The notes below the pieces were generated by a model. That model was given only the letters and a program-made list of their open reading frames with translations, was not told the DNA's origin and searched no databases. From NCBI RefSeq assembly GCF_050947335.1, contig NW_027473317.1, positions 3,844,001-3,908,000 of the forward strand: 64,000 bases of DNA, read 5' to 3'. The position numbers were made by a program, and so were the translations under genes. Positions 12,629-27,800 of the stretch are shown one piece after another. This DNA is from Megachile rotundata (Eukaryota > Arthropoda > Insecta > Hymenoptera > Megachilidae). Within the stretch, counting starts at the first letter, position 1; the number at the start of each line of letters is the position of its first letter.

Positions 12629-15600
12629 GTATGATTGTGATTGTATGATTGTGATTGTATGATTGTGATTGTATGATTGTGATTGTATGATTGTGATTGT
12701 ATGATTGTGATTGTATGATTTTGATTGTATGATTGCGATTGTATGATTGTGATTGTGTGATTGTGATTGTGAGATTGTGATTGTATGATTTTGATTGTAT
12801 GATCGTGATTCTATGATCGTGATTGTGAGATTTTGATTGTATGATTGTGATCGTATGATTGTGATTGTATGATTGTGATTGTATGATTGTGATTGTATGA
12901 TTGTGATTGTATGATTGTGATTGTATGATTGTGATTGTATGATTGTGATTGTATGATAGTAATTGTATGATTGTGATTGTATGATTGTCATTCTATGATT
13001 GTGATTGTATGACTGTGATTGTATGATTGTGATTGTATGATTGCGATTGTATGATTGTGATTGTATGATTGTGATTGTATGATTGTGATCATATGATTGT
13101 GGTTCTTTGATTGCGATTGTATGATTGTGATTGTATGATTGTGATTGTAAGATTGTGATTGTGTGATTGTGATTGTATGATTCTGATAGTATGATTGTGA
13201 TTGTAAGATTGTGATTGTGTGATTGCGATTGTATGATTGTGACTGTATGATTGTGATTGTATGATTGTCATTGTATGATTGTGATTGTATGATTATGATT
13301 GTATGATTGTGATTCTTTGATTGTGATTGTATGATTATGATTGTATGATTGTGATTGTATGATTGTGTTTGTGTGATTGTGATTGCATGATTCTGATCGT
13401 ATGATTGTGATTCTTTGATTGCGATTGTATGATTGTGATTGTATGATTGTTATTGTAAGATTGTGATTGTATGATTGTGATTGTATGATTGGCATCGTAT
13501 GATTGTGATTGTGTGATTGCGATTGTATGATTGTGACTGTATGATTGTGATTGTATGATTGTCATTGTATGATTGTGATTGTATGATTATGATTGTATGA
13601 TTGTCATTGTATGATTGTGACTGTGTGATTGTGATTGTATGATTGTGATTGTATGATTGTGATTGTATGATTATGATCGTATGATTGTGATTGTATGATT
13701 GTGATTGTACGATTGTGATTGCATGATTGTGATTGCATGATTGTGATTGTATGATTGTGATTGTATGATTGTGATTGTATGATTGTTTCTGTATGATTGT
13801 GATTGTATGATTGCGATTGTATGATTCTGATTGTATGATTGTGATTGTGTGATTGTGATTGTGTGATTGTGATAGTATAATTGTGATTGTATGATTGTGA
13901 TTGTATGATTGTGATTGCATGATTGCGATTGTATGATTCTGATTGTATGATTGTGATTGTATGATCGTGATTGTATGATCGTGATTGTATGATCGTGATT
14001 GTGAGATAGTGATTGTATGATTGTGGTTGTATGATTGTGATTGTATGATTGTGATTGTATGATTGTGATTGTATGATTGTGTTTGCATGATTGTGATTGT
14101 ATGAGCGTGATTGTGAGATTGTGATTGTATGATTGTGATTGTATGATTGTGATTGTGAGATCGTGATTGTATGATTGTGATTGTATGATTGTGATTGTAT
14201 GATTGTGATTGTATGATTGTGATTGTATGATAGTGATTGTATGATTGTGATTGTATGATTGTCATTGTATGATTGTGATTGTATGATTGTGATTGTATGA
14301 TTGTGATCGTATGATTGTGATCGTATGATTGTGATCGTATGATTGTGATCGTATGATTGTGATTGTATGATTGTGATTGTATGATTGTGATTGTGTGATT
14401 GTGATTGTGAGATTGTGATTGTATGATTTTGATTGTATGATCGTGATTCTATGTTCGTGATTGTGAGATTTTGATTGTGTGATTGTGATTGTATGATTGT
14501 GATTGTATGATTGTGATTGTATGATTGTGATTGTATGATTGTGATTGTATGATTGTGATTGTATGATTGTGATTGTATGATTGTGATTGTATGATAGTAA
14601 TTGTATGATTGTGATTGTATGATTGTCATTGTATGATTGTGATTGTATGACTGTGATTGTATGATTGTGATTGTATGATTGTGATTGTATGATTGTGATT
14701 GTATGATTGTGATTGTATGATTGTGATCGTATGATTGTGATTCTTTGATTGCGATTGTATGATTGTGATTGTATGATTGTGATTGTATGATTTTGATTGT
14801 ATGATTCTGATTGTGTGATTGTGAGTGTATGATTGTGATTGTATGATTGTGATTGTATGATTGTGATTGTATGATTGTGATTGTATGATTGTGATTGTAT
14901 GATTGTGATTGTTTGATTGTGATTGTATGATTGTGATTGTGTGACTGTGATTGTATGATTCTGATCGTATGATTGTGATTGTAAGATTGGGATTGTGTGA
15001 TTGCGATTGTATGATTGTGACTGTATGATTGTGATTGTATGATTGTCATTGTATGATTGTGATTGTATGACTGTGATTGTATGATTGTGATTGTATGATT
15101 GTGATTGTATGATTGTGATTGTATGATTGTGATTGTATGATTGTGATTGTATGATTGTGATTGTATGATTGTGATTGTATGATTGTGATTGTATGATTGT
15201 GATCGTATGATTGTCATTCTTTGATGGCGATTGTATGATTGTGATTGTATGATTGTGATTGTATGATTGTGATTGTATGATTGTGACTGTATGATTGTTA
15301 TTGTATGATTGTGATTGTATGATTGTGATTGTATGATTGTGATTGTATGATTGTGATTGTATGATTGTGATTGTATGATTGCGATTGTATGATTGTGCTT
15401 GTATGATTGTGATTGTATGATTGTGATCGTATGATTGTGGTCGTATGATTGTGATTGTATAATGGTGATTGTATGATTGCGATTGTATGATTGTGATTGT
15501 ATGATTGTGATTGTATGATTGTGATTGTATGGTTGTGATCGTATGATTGCGATTCTTTGATTGCGATTGTATGATTGTGATTGAATGATTGTGATTGTAT

Positions 15601-18600
15601 GATTGTGATTGTATGATTGTGATTGTATGATCGTGATTGTATGATCGCGATTGTGAGATTATGATTGTATGATTGTGATTGTATGATTGTGATTGTACGA
15701 TTGTGATTGTATGATTGTTATTGCATGATTGTGACTGTATGATTGTGATCGTATGATTGTGATCGTATGATTGTGATCGTATGATTGTGATCGTATGATT
15801 GTGATCGTATAATTGCGATTGTATGATTGTGACTGTATGATTGTGATTGTATGATTGTCATTGTATGATTGTGATTGTATGATTGTGATTGTATGATTGT
15901 GACTGTATGATTGTGATTGTTTGATTGTGATTGTATGATTGTGATTGTGTGACTGTGATTGTATGATTCTGATCGTATGATTGTGATTGTAAGATTGGGA
16001 TTGTGTGATTGCGATTGTATGATTGTGACTGTATGATTGTGATTGTATGATTGTCATTGTATGATTGTGATTGTATGATTATGATTGTATGATTGTGATT
16101 CTTTGATTGTGATTGTATGATTATGATTGTATGATTGTGATTGTATGATTGTGATTGTGTGATTGTGATTGTATGATTCTGATCGTATGATTGTGATTCT
16201 TTGATTGCGATTGTATGATTGCGATTGTATGATTCTGATTGTATGATTGTGATTGTATGATTGTGATTGTATGATTGTGATTGTATGATTGTGATTGTAT
16301 GATTGTGATTGTATGATTGTGATTGTATGATTGTGATTGTATGATAGTAATTGTATGATTGTGATTGTATGATTGTCATTGTATGATTGTGATTGTATGA
16401 CTGTGATTGTATGATTGTGATTGTATGATTGTGATTGTATGATTGTGATTGTATGATTGTGATTGTATGATTGTGATTGTATGATAGTGATCTTATGACT
16501 GTGATTCTTTGATTGCGATTGTATGATTGTGATTGTATGATTGTGATTGTATGATTGCGATTGTATGATTGTGATTGTGTGATTGTGATTGTGAGATTGT
16601 GATTGTATGATTTTGATTGTATGATCGTGATTCTATGATCGTGATTGTGAGATTTTGATTGTATGATTGTGATCGTATGATTGTGATTGTATGATTGTGA
16701 TTGTATGATTGTGATTGTATGATTGTGATTGTATGATTGTGATTGTATGATTGTGATTGTATGATAGTAATTGTATGATTGTGATTGTATGATTGTCATT
16801 GTATGATTGTGATTGTATGACTGTGATTGTATGATTGTGATTGTATGATTGTGATTGTATGATTGTGATTGTATGATTGTGATTGTATGATTGTGATCGT
16901 ATGATTGTGGTTCTTTGATTGCGATTGTATGATTGTGATTGTATGATTGTGATTGTATGATTGTGATTGTATGATTGTGATTATATGATTGTGATTGTAT
17001 GAATGCGATTGTATGATTGTGACTGTATGATTGTGATTGTATGATTGTCATTGTATGATTGTGATTGTATGATTATGATTGTATGATTGTGATTGTATGA
17101 TTGTGATTGTGTGATTGTGATTGTATGATTCTGATCATATGATTGTGATTGTAAGATTGTGATTGTGTGATTGCGATTGTATGATTGCGACTGTATGATT
17201 GTGATTGTATGATTGTCATTGTATGATTGTGATTGTATGATTATGATTGTATGATTGTGCTTGTATGATTGTGATTGTGTGATTGTGATTGTATGATTGT
17301 GATTGTATGATTGTGATTGTAAGATTGTGATTGTGTGATTGTGATTGTATGATTCTGATAGTATGATTGTGATTGTAAGATTGTGATTGTATGATTGTGA
17401 TTGTATGATTGTGATTGTATGATTGCGATTGTATGATTCTGATTGTATGATTGTGATTGTATGATCGTGATTGTATGATCGTGATTGTATGATCGTGATT
17501 GTGAGATAGTGATTGTATGATTGTGGTTGTATGATTGTGATTGTATGATTGTGATTGTATGATTGTGATTGTATGATTGTGTTTGCATGATTGTGATTGT
17601 ATGATCGTGATTGTGAGATTGTGATTGTATGATTGTGATTGTATGATTGTGATTGTATGATTGTGATTGTATGATTGTGATTGTATGATTGCGATTGTAT
17701 GATTGTCATTGTATGATAGTAATTGTATGATTGTGATTGTATGATTGTCATTGTATGATTGCGATTGTATGATTGTGATTGTATGATTGTGATTGTATGA
17801 TTGTGATCGTATGATTGTGATCGTATGATTGTGATTGTATTATTGTGATTGTATGATTGTGATTGTATGATTGTGATTGTATGATTGTGATTGTATGATT
17901 GCGATTGTATGATTCTGATTGTATGATTGTGATTGTATGATTGTGATTGTATGATCGTGATTGTATGATCGTGATTGTGAGATTGTGATTGTATGATTGT
18001 GGTTGTATGATTGTGATTGTATGATTGTGATTGTATGATTGTGATCGTATGATTGCGATTCTTTGATTGCGATTGTATGATTGTGATTGTATGATTGTGA
18101 TTGTATGATTGTGATTGTATGATTGTGATTGTATGATTGTGATTGTATGATTTTGATTGTATGATCGTGATTGTATGATCGTGATTGTGAGATCGTGATT
18201 GTATGATTGTGATTGTATGATTGTGATTGTATGATTGTGATTGTATGATTGTGATTGTATGATAGTGATTGTATGATTGTGATTGTATGATTGTCATTGT
18301 ATGATTGTGATTGTATGATTGTGATTGTATGATTGTGATCGTATGATTATGATCGTATGATTGTGATCGTATGATTGTGATCGTATGATTGTGATTGTAT
18401 GATCGTGATTGTATGATCGTGATTGTGAGATTGTGATTGTATGATTGTGGTTGTATGATTGTGATTGTATGATTGTGATTGTATGATTGTGATCGTATGA
18501 TTGCGATTCTTTGATTGCGATTGTATGATTGTGATTGTATGATTGTGATTGTATGATTGTGATTGTATGATTGTGATTGTATGATTGTGATTGTATGATT

Positions 18601-18880
18601 TTGATTGTATGATCGTGATTGTATGATCGTGATTGTGAGATCGTGATTGTATGATTGTGATTGTATGATTGTGATTGTATGATTGTGATTGTATGATTGT
18701 GATTGTATGATAGTGATTGTATGATTGTGATTGTATGATTGTCATTGTATGATTGTGATTGTATGATTGTGATTGTATGATTGTGATCGTATGATTATGA
18801 TCGTATGATTGTGATCGTATGATTGTGATCGTATGATTGTGATTGTATGATTGTGATTGTATGATTGTGATTGTGTGATT

Positions 18881-21800
18881 GTGATTGTGAGATTGTGTTT
18901 GCATGATTGTGATTCTATGATTGTGATTGCGTGATTGTGATTGTATGATTGTGATTGTATGATTGTGATTGTATGATTGTGATTGTATGATTGTGATTGT
19001 ATGATTGTGATTGTATGATTGTGATTGTATGATTGTGATCGTATGATTGTGATCGTATGATTGTGATTCTTTGATTGCGATTGTATGATTGTGATTGTAT
19101 GATTGTGATTGTATGATTGTGATTGTATGATTGTGATTGTATGATTGTGATTGTATGATTGTGATTGTATGATTGCGATTGTATGATTGTGATTGTATGA
19201 TTGTGATTGTATGATTGTGATCGTATGATTGTGGTCGTATGATTGTGATTGTATAATGGTGATTGTATGATTGCGATTGTATGATTGTGATTGTATGATT
19301 GTGATCGTATGATTGTGATCGTATGATTGTGATCATATAATTGCGATTGTATGATTGTGACTGTATGATTGTGATTGTATGATTTTCATTGTATGATTGT
19401 GATTGTATGATTGTGATTGTATGATTGTGATTGTATGATTGCGATTGTATGATTGTGATTGTATGATTGTGATTGTATGATTGTGATCGTATGATTGTGG
19501 TCGTATGATTGTGATTGTATAATGGTGATTGTATGATTGCGATTGTATGATTGTGATTGTATGATTGTGATCGTATGATTGTGATCGTATAATTGCGATT
19601 GTATGATTGTGACTGTATGATTGTGATTGTATGATTGTGATTGTATGATTGTGATTGTATGATTGTGATTGTATGATTGTGACTGTATGATTGTGATTGT
19701 TTGATTGTGATTGTATGATTGTGATTGTGTGATTGTGATTGTATGATTCTGATAGTATGATTGTGATTGTAAGATTGTGATTGTGTGATTGCGATTGTAT
19801 GATTGTGACTATATGATTGTGATTGTATGATTGTCATTGTATGATTGTGATTGTATGATTATGATTGTATGATTGTGATTCTTTGATTGTGATTGTATGA
19901 TTATGATTGTATGATTGTGATTGTATGATTGTGATTGTGTGATTGTGATTGTATGATTCTGATCGTATGATTGTGATTCTTTGATTCCGATTGTATGATT
20001 GTGATTGTATGATTGTTATTGTATAATTGTGATCGTATGATTGTGATTGTGTGATTGCGATTGTATGATTGTGACTGTATGATTGTGATTGTATGATTGT
20101 GATTGTATGATTGTGATTGTATGATTATGATTGTATGATTGTGATTGTATGATTGTGATTGTGTGATTGTGATTGTATGATTCTGATCGTATGATTGTGA
20201 TTGTAAGATTGTGATTGTGTGATTGCGATTGTATGATTGTGACTGTATGATTGTCATTGTATGATTGTCATTGTATGATTGTGATTGTATGATTATGATT
20301 GTATGATTGTGCTTGTATGATTGTGATTGTGTGATTGTGATTGTATGATTGTGATTGTATGATTGTGATTGTAAGATTGTGATTGTGTGATTGTGATTGT
20401 ATGATTCTGATAGTATGATTGTGATTGTAAGATTGTGATTGTGTGATTGCGATTGTATGATTGTGACTGTATGATTGTGATTGTATGATTGTCATTGTAT
20501 GATTGTGATTGTATGATTATGATTGTATGATTGTGATTCTTTGATTGTGATTGTATGATTATGATTGTATGATTGTGATTGTATGATTGTGATTGTGTGA
20601 TTGTGATTGTATGATTCTGATCGTATGATTGTGATTCTTTGATTGCGATTGTATGATTGTGATTGTATGATTGTTATTGTATGATTGTGATTGTATGATT
20701 GGCATCGTATGATTGTGATTGTGTGATTGCGATTGTATGATTGTGACTGTATGATTGTGATTGTATGATTGTCATTGTATGATTGTGATTGTATGATTAT
20801 GATTGTATGATTGTCATTGTATGATTGTGATTGTGTGATTGTGATTGTATGATTGTGATTGTATGATTGTGATTGTATGATTATGATCGTATGATTGCGA
20901 TTGTATGATTGTGATTGTATGATTGTGATTGTATGATTGTGATTGTATGGTTGTGATCGTATGATTGCGATTCTTTGATTGCGATTGTATGACTGTGATT
21001 GTATGATTGTGATTGTATGATTGTGATTGTATGATTGTGATTGTATGATCGTGATTGTATGATCGTGATTGTGAGATTGTGATTGTATGATTGTGATTGT
21101 ATGATTGTGATTGTATGATTGTGATTGTATGATTGTTTCTGTATGATTGTGATTGTATGATTGCGATTGTATGATTCTGATTGTATGATTGTGATTGTGT
21201 GATTGTGATTGTGTGATTGTGATAGTATAATTGTGATTGTATGATTGTGATTGTATGTTTGTGATTGTATGATTGCGATTGTATGATTCTGATTGTATGA
21301 TTGTGATTGCATGATCGTGATTGTATGATCGTGATTGTATGATCGTGATTGTGAGATAGTGATTGTATGATTGTGGTTGTATGATTGTGATTGTATGATT
21401 GTGATTGTATGATTGTGATTGTATGATTGTGTTTGCATGATTGTGATTGTATGATCGTGATTGTATGATCGTGATTGTATGATCGTGATTGTATAATTGT
21501 GATTGTATGATTGTGATTGTATGATTGTGATTGTATGATTGCGATTGTATGATTCTGATTGTATGATTGTGATTGTATGATTGTGATTGTATGATCGTGA
21601 TTATATGATCGTGATTGTATGATCGTGATTGTGAGATTGTGATTGTATGATTGTGGTTGTATGATTGTGATTGTATGATTGTGATTGTATGATTGTGATT
21701 GTATGATTGTGTTTGCATGATTGTGATTGTATGATTGTGATTGCGTGATTGTGATTGTATGATTGTGATTGTATGATTGTGATTGTATGATTGTGATTGT

Positions 21801-24800
21801 ATGATTGCGATTGTATGATTGTGATTGTATGATTGTGATTGTATGATTTTGATTGTATGATTGCGATTGTATGATTGTGATTGTGTGATTGTGATTGTGA
21901 GATTGTGATTGTATGATTTTGATTGTATGATCGTGATTCTATGATCGTGATTGTATGATCGTGATTATATGATCGTGATTGTATGATCGTGATTGTGAGA
22001 TTGTGATTGTATGATTGTGGTTGTATGATTGTGATTGTATGATTGTGATTGTATGATTGTGATTGTATGATTGTGTTTGCATGATTGTGATTGTATGATT
22101 GTGATTGCGTGATTGTGATTGTATGATTGTGATTGTATGATTGTGATTGTATGATTGTGATTGTATGATTGCGATTGTATGATTGTGATTGTATGATTGT
22201 GATTGTATGATTTTGATTGTATGATTGCGATTGTATGATTGTGATTGCGTGATTGTGATTGTGAGATTGTGATTGTATGATTTTGATTGTATGATCGTGA
22301 TTCTATGATCGTGATTGTGAGATTTTGATTGTATGATTGTGATCGTATGATTGTGATTGTATGATTGTGATTGTATGATTGTGATTGTATGATTGTGATT
22401 GTATGATTGTGATTGTATGATTGTGATTGTATGATAGTAATTGTATGATTGTGATTGTATGATTGTCATTGTATGATTGTGATTGTATGACTGTGATTGT
22501 ATGATTGTGATTGTATGATTGTGATTGTATGATTGTGATTGTATGATTGTGATTGTATGATTGTGATCGTATGATTGTGGTTCTTTGATTGCGATTGTAT
22601 GATTGTGATTGTATGATTGTGATTGTATGATTGTGATTGTATGATTGTGATTGTATGATTGTGATTGTATGATTGTGATTGTATGATTGTGATTGTATGA
22701 TTGTGATTGTATGATTGTGATTATATGATTGTGATTGTATGAATGCGATTGTATGATTGTGACTGTATGATTGTGATTGTATGATTGTCATTGTATGATT
22801 GTGATTGTATGATTATGATTGTATGATTGTGATTGTATGATTGTGATTGTGTGATTGTGATTGTATGATTCTGATCGTATGATTGTGATTGTAAGATTGT
22901 GATTGTGTGATTGCGATTGTATGATTGCGACTGTATGATTGTGATTGTATGATTGTCATTGTATGATTGTGATTGTATGATTATGATTGTATGATTGTGC
23001 TTGTATGATTGTGACTGTGTGATTGTGATTGTATGATTGTGATTGTATGATTGTGATTGTAAGATTGTGATTGTGTGATTGTGATTGTATGATTCTGATA
23101 GTATGATTGTGATTGTAAGATTGTGATTGTGTGATTGCGATTGTATGATTGTGACTGTATGATTGTGATTGTATGATTGTCATTGTATGATTGTGATTGT
23201 ATGATTATGATTGTATGATTGTGATTCTTTGATTGTGATTGTATGATTATGATTGTATGATTGTGATTGTATGATTGTGTTTGTGTGATTGTGATTGTAT
23301 GATTCTGATCGTATGATTGTGATTCTTTGATTGCGATTGTATGATTGTGATTGTATGATTGCGATTGTATGATTCTGATTGTATGATTGTGATTGTATGA
23401 TTGGCATCGTATGATTGTGATTGTGTGATTGCGATTGTATGATTGTGACTGTATGATTGTGATTGTATGATTGTCATTGTATGATTGTGATTGTATGATT
23501 ATGATTGTATGATTGTCATTGTATGATTGTGACTGTGTGATTGTGATTGTATGATTGTGATTGTATGATTGTGATTGTATGATTATGATCGTATGATTGT
23601 GATTGTATGATTGTGATTGTATGATTGTGATTGTACGATTGTGATTGCATGATTGTGATTGCATGATTGTGATTGTATGATTGTGATTGTATGATTGTGA
23701 TTGTATGATTGTTTCTGTATGATTGTGATTGTATGATTGCGATTGTATGATTCTGATTGTATGATTGTGATTGTGTGATTGTGATTGTGTGATTGTGATA
23801 GTATAATTGTGATTGTATGATTGTGATTGTATGATTGTGATTGTATGATTGCGATTGTATGATTCTGATTGTATGATTGTGATTGTATGATCGTGATTGT
23901 ATGATCGTGATTGTATGATCGTGATTGTGAGATAGTGATTGTATGATTGTGGTTGTATGATTGTGATTGTATGATTGTGATTGTATGATTGTGATTGTAT
24001 GATTGTGTTTGCATGATTGTGATTGTATGATCGTGATTGTGAGATTGTGATTGTATGATTGTGATTGTATGATTGTGATTGTATGATTGTGATTGTATGA
24101 TTGTGATTGTATGATTGCGATTGTATGATTGTCATTGTATGATAGTAATTGTATGATTGTGATTGTATGATTGTCATTGTATGATTGCGATTGTATGATT
24201 GTGATTGTATGATTGTGATTGTATGATTGTGATCGTATGATTGTGATCGTATGATTGTGATTGTGTAATTGTGATTGTATGATTGTGATTGTATGATTGT
24301 GATTGTATGATTGCGATTGTATGATTCTGATTGTATGATTGTGATTGTATGATTGTGATTGTATGATCGTGATTGTATGATCGTGATTGTGAGATTGTGA
24401 TTGTATGATTGTGGTTTTATGATTGTGATTGTATGATTGTGATTGTATGATTGTGATCGTATGATTGCGATTCTTTGATTGCGATTGTATGATTGTGATT
24501 GTATGATTGTGATAGTATGATTGTGATTGTATGATTGTGATTGTATGATTGTGATTGTATGATTTTGATTGTATGATCGTGATTGTATGATCGTGATTGT
24601 GAGATCGTGATTGTATGATTGTGATTGTATGATTGTGATTGTATGATTGTGATTGTATGATTGTGATTGTATGATAGTGATTGTATGATTGTGATTGTAT
24701 GATTGTCATTGTATGATTGTGATTGTATGATTGTGATTGTATGATTGTGATCGTATGATTGTGATCGTATGATTGTGATCGTATGATTGTGATCGTATGA

Positions 24801-27800
24801 TTGTGATTGTATGATTGTGATTGTATGATTGTGATTGTGTGATTGTGATTGTGAGATTGTGATTGTATGATTTTGATTGTATGATCGTGATTCTATGTTC
24901 GTGATTGTGAGATTTTGATTGTGTGATTGTGATTGTATGATTGTGATTGTATGATTGTGATTGTATGATTGTGATTGTATGATTGTGATTGTATGATTGT
25001 GATTGTATGATTGTGATTGTATGATTGTGATTGTATGATTGTGATTGTATGATTGTGATTGTATGATTTTGATTGTATGATTGCGATTGTATGATTGTGA
25101 TTGTGTGATTGTGATTGTGAGATTGTGATTGTATGATTTTGATTGTATGATCGTGATTCAATGATCGTGATTGTGAGATTTTGATTGTATGATTGTGATC
25201 GTATGATTGTGATTGTATGATTGTGATTGTATGATTGTGATTGTATGATTGTGATTGTATGATTGTGATTGTATGATTGTGATTGTATGATAGTAATTGT
25301 ATGATTGTGATTGTATGATTGTCATTCTATGATTGTGATTGTATGACTGTGATTGTATGATTGTGATTGTATGATTGTGATTGTATGATTGTGATTGTAT
25401 GATTGTGATTGTATGATTGTGATCGTATGATTGTGGTTCTTTGATTGCGATTGTATGATTGTGATTGTATGATTGTGATTGTATGATTGTGATTGTATGA
25501 TTGTGATTGTATGATTGTGATTGTATGATTGTGATTGTATGATTGTGATTGTATGATTGTGATTGTATGATTGTGATTATATGATTGTGATTGTATGAAT
25601 GCGATTGTATGATTGTGACTGTATGATTGTGATTGTATGATTGTCATTGTATGATTGTGATTGTATGATTATGATTGTATGATTGTGATTGTATGATTGT
25701 GATTGTGTGATTGTGATTGTATGATTCTGATCGTATGATTGTGATTGTAAGATTGTGATTGTGTGATTGCGATTGTATGATTGCGACTGTATGATTGTGA
25801 TTGTATGATTGTCATTGTATGATTGTGATTGTATGATTATGATTGTATGATTGTGCTTGTATGATTGTGACTGTGTGATTGTGATTGTATGATTGTGATT
25901 GTATGATTGTGATTGTAAGATTGTGATTGTGTGATTGTGATTGTATGATTCTGATAGTATGATTGTGATTGTAAGATTGTGATTGTGTGATTGCGATTGT
26001 ATGATTGTGACTGTATGATTGTGATTGTATGATTGTCATTGTATGATTGTGATTGTATGATTATGATTGTATGATTGTGATTCTTTGATTGTGATTGTAT
26101 GATTATGATTGTATGATTGTGATTGTATGATTGTGTTTGTGTGATTGTGATTGTATGATTCTGATCGTATGATTGTGATTCTTTGATTGCGATTGTATGA
26201 TTGTGATTGTATGATTGTTATTGTATGATTGTGATTGTATGATTGTGATTGTATGATTGGCATCGTATGATTGTGATTGTGTGATTGCGATTGTATGATT
26301 GTGACTGTATGATTGTGATTGTATGATTGTCATTGTATGATTGTGATTGTATGATTATGATTGTATGATTGTCATTGTATGATTGTGACTGTGTGATTGT
26401 GATTGTATGATTGTGATTGTATGATTGTGATTGTATGATTATGATCGTATGATTGTGATTGTATGATTGTGATTGTACGATTGTGATTGCATGATTGTGA
26501 TTGCATGATTGTGATTGTATGATTGTGATTGTATGATTGTGATTGTATGATTGTTTCTGTATGATTGTGATTGTATGATTGCGATTGTATGATTCTGATT
26601 GTATGATTGTGATTGTGTGATTGTGATTGTGTGATTGTGATAGTATAATTGTGATTGTATGATTGTGATTGTATGATTGTGATTGCATGATTGCGATTGT
26701 ATGATTCTGATTGTATGATTGTGATTGTATGATCGTGATTGTATGATCGTGATTGTATGATCGTGATTGTGAGATAGTGATTGTATGATTGTGGTTGTAT
26801 GATTGTGATTGTATGATTGTGATTGTATGATTGTGATTGTATGATTGTGTTTGCATGATTGTGATTGTATGATCGTGATTGTGAGATTGTGATTGTATGA
26901 TTGTGATTGTATGATTGTGATTGTATGATTGTGATTGTATGATTGTGATTGTATGATTGTGATTGTATGATTGCGATTGTATGATTGTCATTGTATGATA
27001 GTAATTGTATGATTGTGATTGTATGATTGTCATTGTATGATTGCGATTGTATGATTGTGATTGTATGATTGTGATTGTATGATTGTGATCGTATGATTGT
27101 GATCGTATGATTGTGATTGTGTAATTGTGATTGTATGATTGTGATTGTATGATTGTGATTGTATGATTGTGATTGTATGATTGCGATTGTATGATTCTGA
27201 TTGTATGATTGTGATTGTATGATTGTGATTGTATGATCGTGATTGTATGATCGTGATTGTGAGATTGTGATTGTATGATTGTGGTTTTATGATTGTGATT
27301 GTATGATTGTGATTGTATGGTTGTGATCGTATGATTGCGATTCTTTGATTGCGATTGTATGATTGTGATTGTATGATTGTGATAGTATGATTGTGATTGT
27401 ATGATTGTGATTGTATGATTGTGATTGTATGATTTTGATTGTATGATCGTGATTGTATGATCGTGATTGTGAGATCGTGATTGTATGATTGTGATTGTAT
27501 GATTGTGATTGTATGATTGTGATTGTATGATTGTGATTGTATGATAGTGATTGTATGATTGTGATTGTATGATTGTCATTGTATGATTGTGATTGTATGA
27601 TTGTGATTGTATGATTGTGATCGTATGATTGTGATCGTATGATTGTGATCGTATGATTGTGATCGTATGATTGTGATTGTATGATTGTGATTGTATGATT
27701 GTGATTGTGTGATTGTGATTGTGAGATTGTGATTGTATGATTTTGATTGTATGATCGTGATTCTATGTTCGTGATTGTGAGATTTTGATTGTGTGATTGT

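Larger units (their letters stand above)
6533..17150 (+). repeat. Super-block, copy 1 of a ~12.35-kb period (partner 18,881-29,870)
   Basis: About 10.6 kb is collinear with 18.9-29.9 kb. Landmark pairs: gtgtttgcatg 6547/18895 (12,348), gtttct 8779/21127 (12,348), 11341/23703 (12,362) and 13777/26545 (12,768), gatagtaa 14593/27893 (13,300), gtcattct 15213/28401 (13,188). Near 15.7-16.1 kb the offset is 13,146 and near 17.05 kb it is 12,726. Every offset is a multiple of 14, so the copies differ by blocks of whole monomers, for example 31 missing here near 13.14 kb. The left seam joins gtgagatt to gtgttt in copy 2. The right end is lost near 17.15 kb. Confidence 0.83.
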
